From assembly GCA_023425615.1 (NCBI GenBank), contig JAFACJ010000649.1, forward strand, positions 1 to 5,257: 5,257 bases of DNA, read 5' to 3'. The notes beneath the pieces were generated by a model. That model searched no databases. It saw only the letters and a list, made by a program, of their open reading frames with translations, and was not told the DNA's origin. A program made the translations under genes and the position numbers. Positions within the stretch are counted from its first letter, which is position 1, and the number at the start of each line of letters is the position of its first letter. The stretch is from Actinomycetes bacterium (GTDB lineage Bacteria; Actinomycetota; Actinomycetes; Streptosporangiales; Streptosporangiaceae). Shown in pieces: positions 4,330 to 5,257 of this stretch.

Positions 4330-5247
4330 GTGATTCCGCAGCAGGTGGCGGTGGGTCTCGCCTTGCAGGCCACACGGGAGGCCCTGGAGGGCTACGGGCC
4401 GCTGCCCGGCACCAGGGCCTCGATCACAGCGGACGTGGAGAGGCGGATGACGCGGCTGCTGGCCGAGTGGGAGACGGCCGAGTCCGCCGGTCGGCAGGGG
4501 GCTGAGACCGGAGACTGGCGGAAGGTCGAACTCAGGTCCATGAGCGGGGCGGAGGCCGGGGCGTCTGAATCAGAACTGTGGAAGTACCTGGCCGCCCACC
4601 AGGACGAACCCCCGGTCCTGCGGATCGTCCTTCCGGCCGCGCTGGGCGAGGCCACCGTGTTGCGCAAGCTGGCCGACGCCCTCGACCGCACCCGCCACAT
4701 GCTCGCCTACCACCTGGCCATCTGCCGCTACAGCCTGGACCAGGCCAAAGACCGCGGCGACGAGGAGGACGCGACCTTGTGGAGCGGCCAGACCCTCGGG
4801 ATCGTCTACGCCATCGAGCGCCTGGACGGCGACATCTTGGGCGAACTCGACTTGTGGGACCAGCAGGAAAAACAGACCCAAGAGGCCCCCGAGACCATCA
4901 AGGCGATGGCAGACCAGCTCTCCTGGAGCTTCCAACGACCGGCCTTCACCCTCCCCGACGTCCAAGACTCCACCTTGGGCCTCAGACTGGTCCTGCTCAT
5001 CCGCGCCCAACGTGACGAACTCATCGCCCAAGCCGTCGCGGCGAACTACCGAGCGGTCATGGAGTACACCGAAGAGGGCGAAGACCCCGACCCGGAGTAC
5101 GGCCTGTACATGGCAAGAGCCCGCTGCTACGCCATGGCCGCCGACGACCTCGACAACCTCCTAGCCCGCGCCTACGGCGTCCAAGAGGCCCACGAGAAGT
5201 TCCTCGACCAGCACGGCACCTGGCTAGCCCGTCTCGTCTTCACCTGA
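4330..5247 (+). CDS. Hypothetical protein, soluble, helical, acidic
   Basis: A 305-aa protein I cannot assign to a family. It has no signal peptide, no membrane segment and no obvious metal- or nucleotide-binding motif. Residues 2-60 are helical with an acidic/basic mix (TADVERRMTRLLAEWETAE). A Gly/Ser/Ala-rich link (68-82) precedes a second helical region, 83-185, which contains LRKLADALDRTRHMLAYHLA and IYAIERL-type helices (IVYAIERLDGDILGELDLWD) and is rich in Asp and Glu. A third region, 186-305, contains LRLVLLIRAQRDELIAQAVA and ends in AHEKFLDQHGTWLARLVFT. The overall look is of a bundle or scaffold protein working in the cytoplasm. The GTG at 4330 was chosen over 4321 for its ribosome-binding site. 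Third-position GC is normal for the window throughout, so the gene is real. It is probably its own transcription unit after two hairpins; no clear promoter was found. Confidence 0.82.
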   Translation: MIPQQVAVGLALQATREALEGYGPLPGTRASITADVERRMTRLLAEWETAESAGRQGAETGDWRKVELRSMSGAEAGASESELWKYLAAHQDEPPVLRIVLPAALGEATVLRKLADALDRTRHMLAYHLAICRYSLDQAKDRGDEEDATLWSGQTLGIVYAIERLDGDILGELDLWDQQEKQTQEAPETIKAMADQLSWSFQRPAFTLPDVQDSTLGLRLVLLIRAQRDELIAQAVAANYRAVMEYTEEGEDPDPEYGLYMARARCYAMAADDLDNLLARAYGVQEAHEKFLDQHGTWLARLVFT

Positions 5248-5257
5248 CCCCGCCCCG

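Noticed and set aside
4570..5031. Minus-strand open frame of 153 codons opposite the 305-aa gene
   Set aside because: Low-complexity Gly/Val/Leu composition typical of an antisense shadow, and the plus-strand gene has the better ribosome-binding site and codon bias.

Overview
This is GC-rich DNA (by eye about two thirds G+C) with strong third-position GC bias. It has GTG starts, GC-rich hairpins without T tracts, and an XRE regulator beside a small HATPase-fold protein. All of this points to a filamentous actinomycete (Streptosporangiales or Streptomycetales type). The genus cannot be fixed from the sequence. No rRNA, tRNA, CRISPR array, transposase or integrase was seen.

Layout. (1) 2-568 (+): the C-terminal part of a probably exported protein, with a two-cysteine helical domain, a Pro/Thr/Lys linker and a small Cys-containing tail; its 5' end lies outside the window. 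(2) 677-1144 (-): a GNAT acetyltransferase, convergent with the first gene. (3) 1228-1384 (+): a decayed, internally deleted and frameshifted copy of the HATPase gene found intact at 3251-3679. (4) 1484-2689 (+): a 401-aa XRE helix-turn-helix regulator with a long helical C-terminal domain. (5) 2749-3679 (+): a tight three-gene unit of a 78-aa protein, a 90-aa protein and a 142-aa HATPase-fold protein, joined by GTGA and ATGA start/stop overlaps. It is preceded by a perfect palindrome and a -10-like box placed for leaderless transcription. (6) 3922-4176 (+): an 84-aa protein with one N-terminal hydrophobic segment, followed by two back-to-back GC hairpins. (7) 4330-5247 (+): a 305-aa soluble, helical, acidic protein of unknown function.

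The most interesting part is 1228-3679. Actinomycetes carry many copies of modules that pair an XRE-family regulator with a small HATPase-fold protein and a small acidic partner; the WhiJ-type loci of Streptomyces are the best known. Here the partners are not the usual DUF397 type but two other small proteins. The palindrome at 2701-2716 is a natural candidate operator for the XRE protein. The broken HATPase copy just upstream suggests that the module was duplicated and is being remodelled. No partnership or activity is shown by the sequence alone; these are inferences from order, spacing and family resemblance.

Intergenic stretches: 569-676 holds a weak hairpin between convergent genes. 1145-1483 holds the pseudogene and the start regions of the acetyltransferase and XRE genes. 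3680-3921 holds a candidate terminator and otherwise nothing I recognise. 4177-4329 holds two hairpins and the ribosome-binding site of the last gene.
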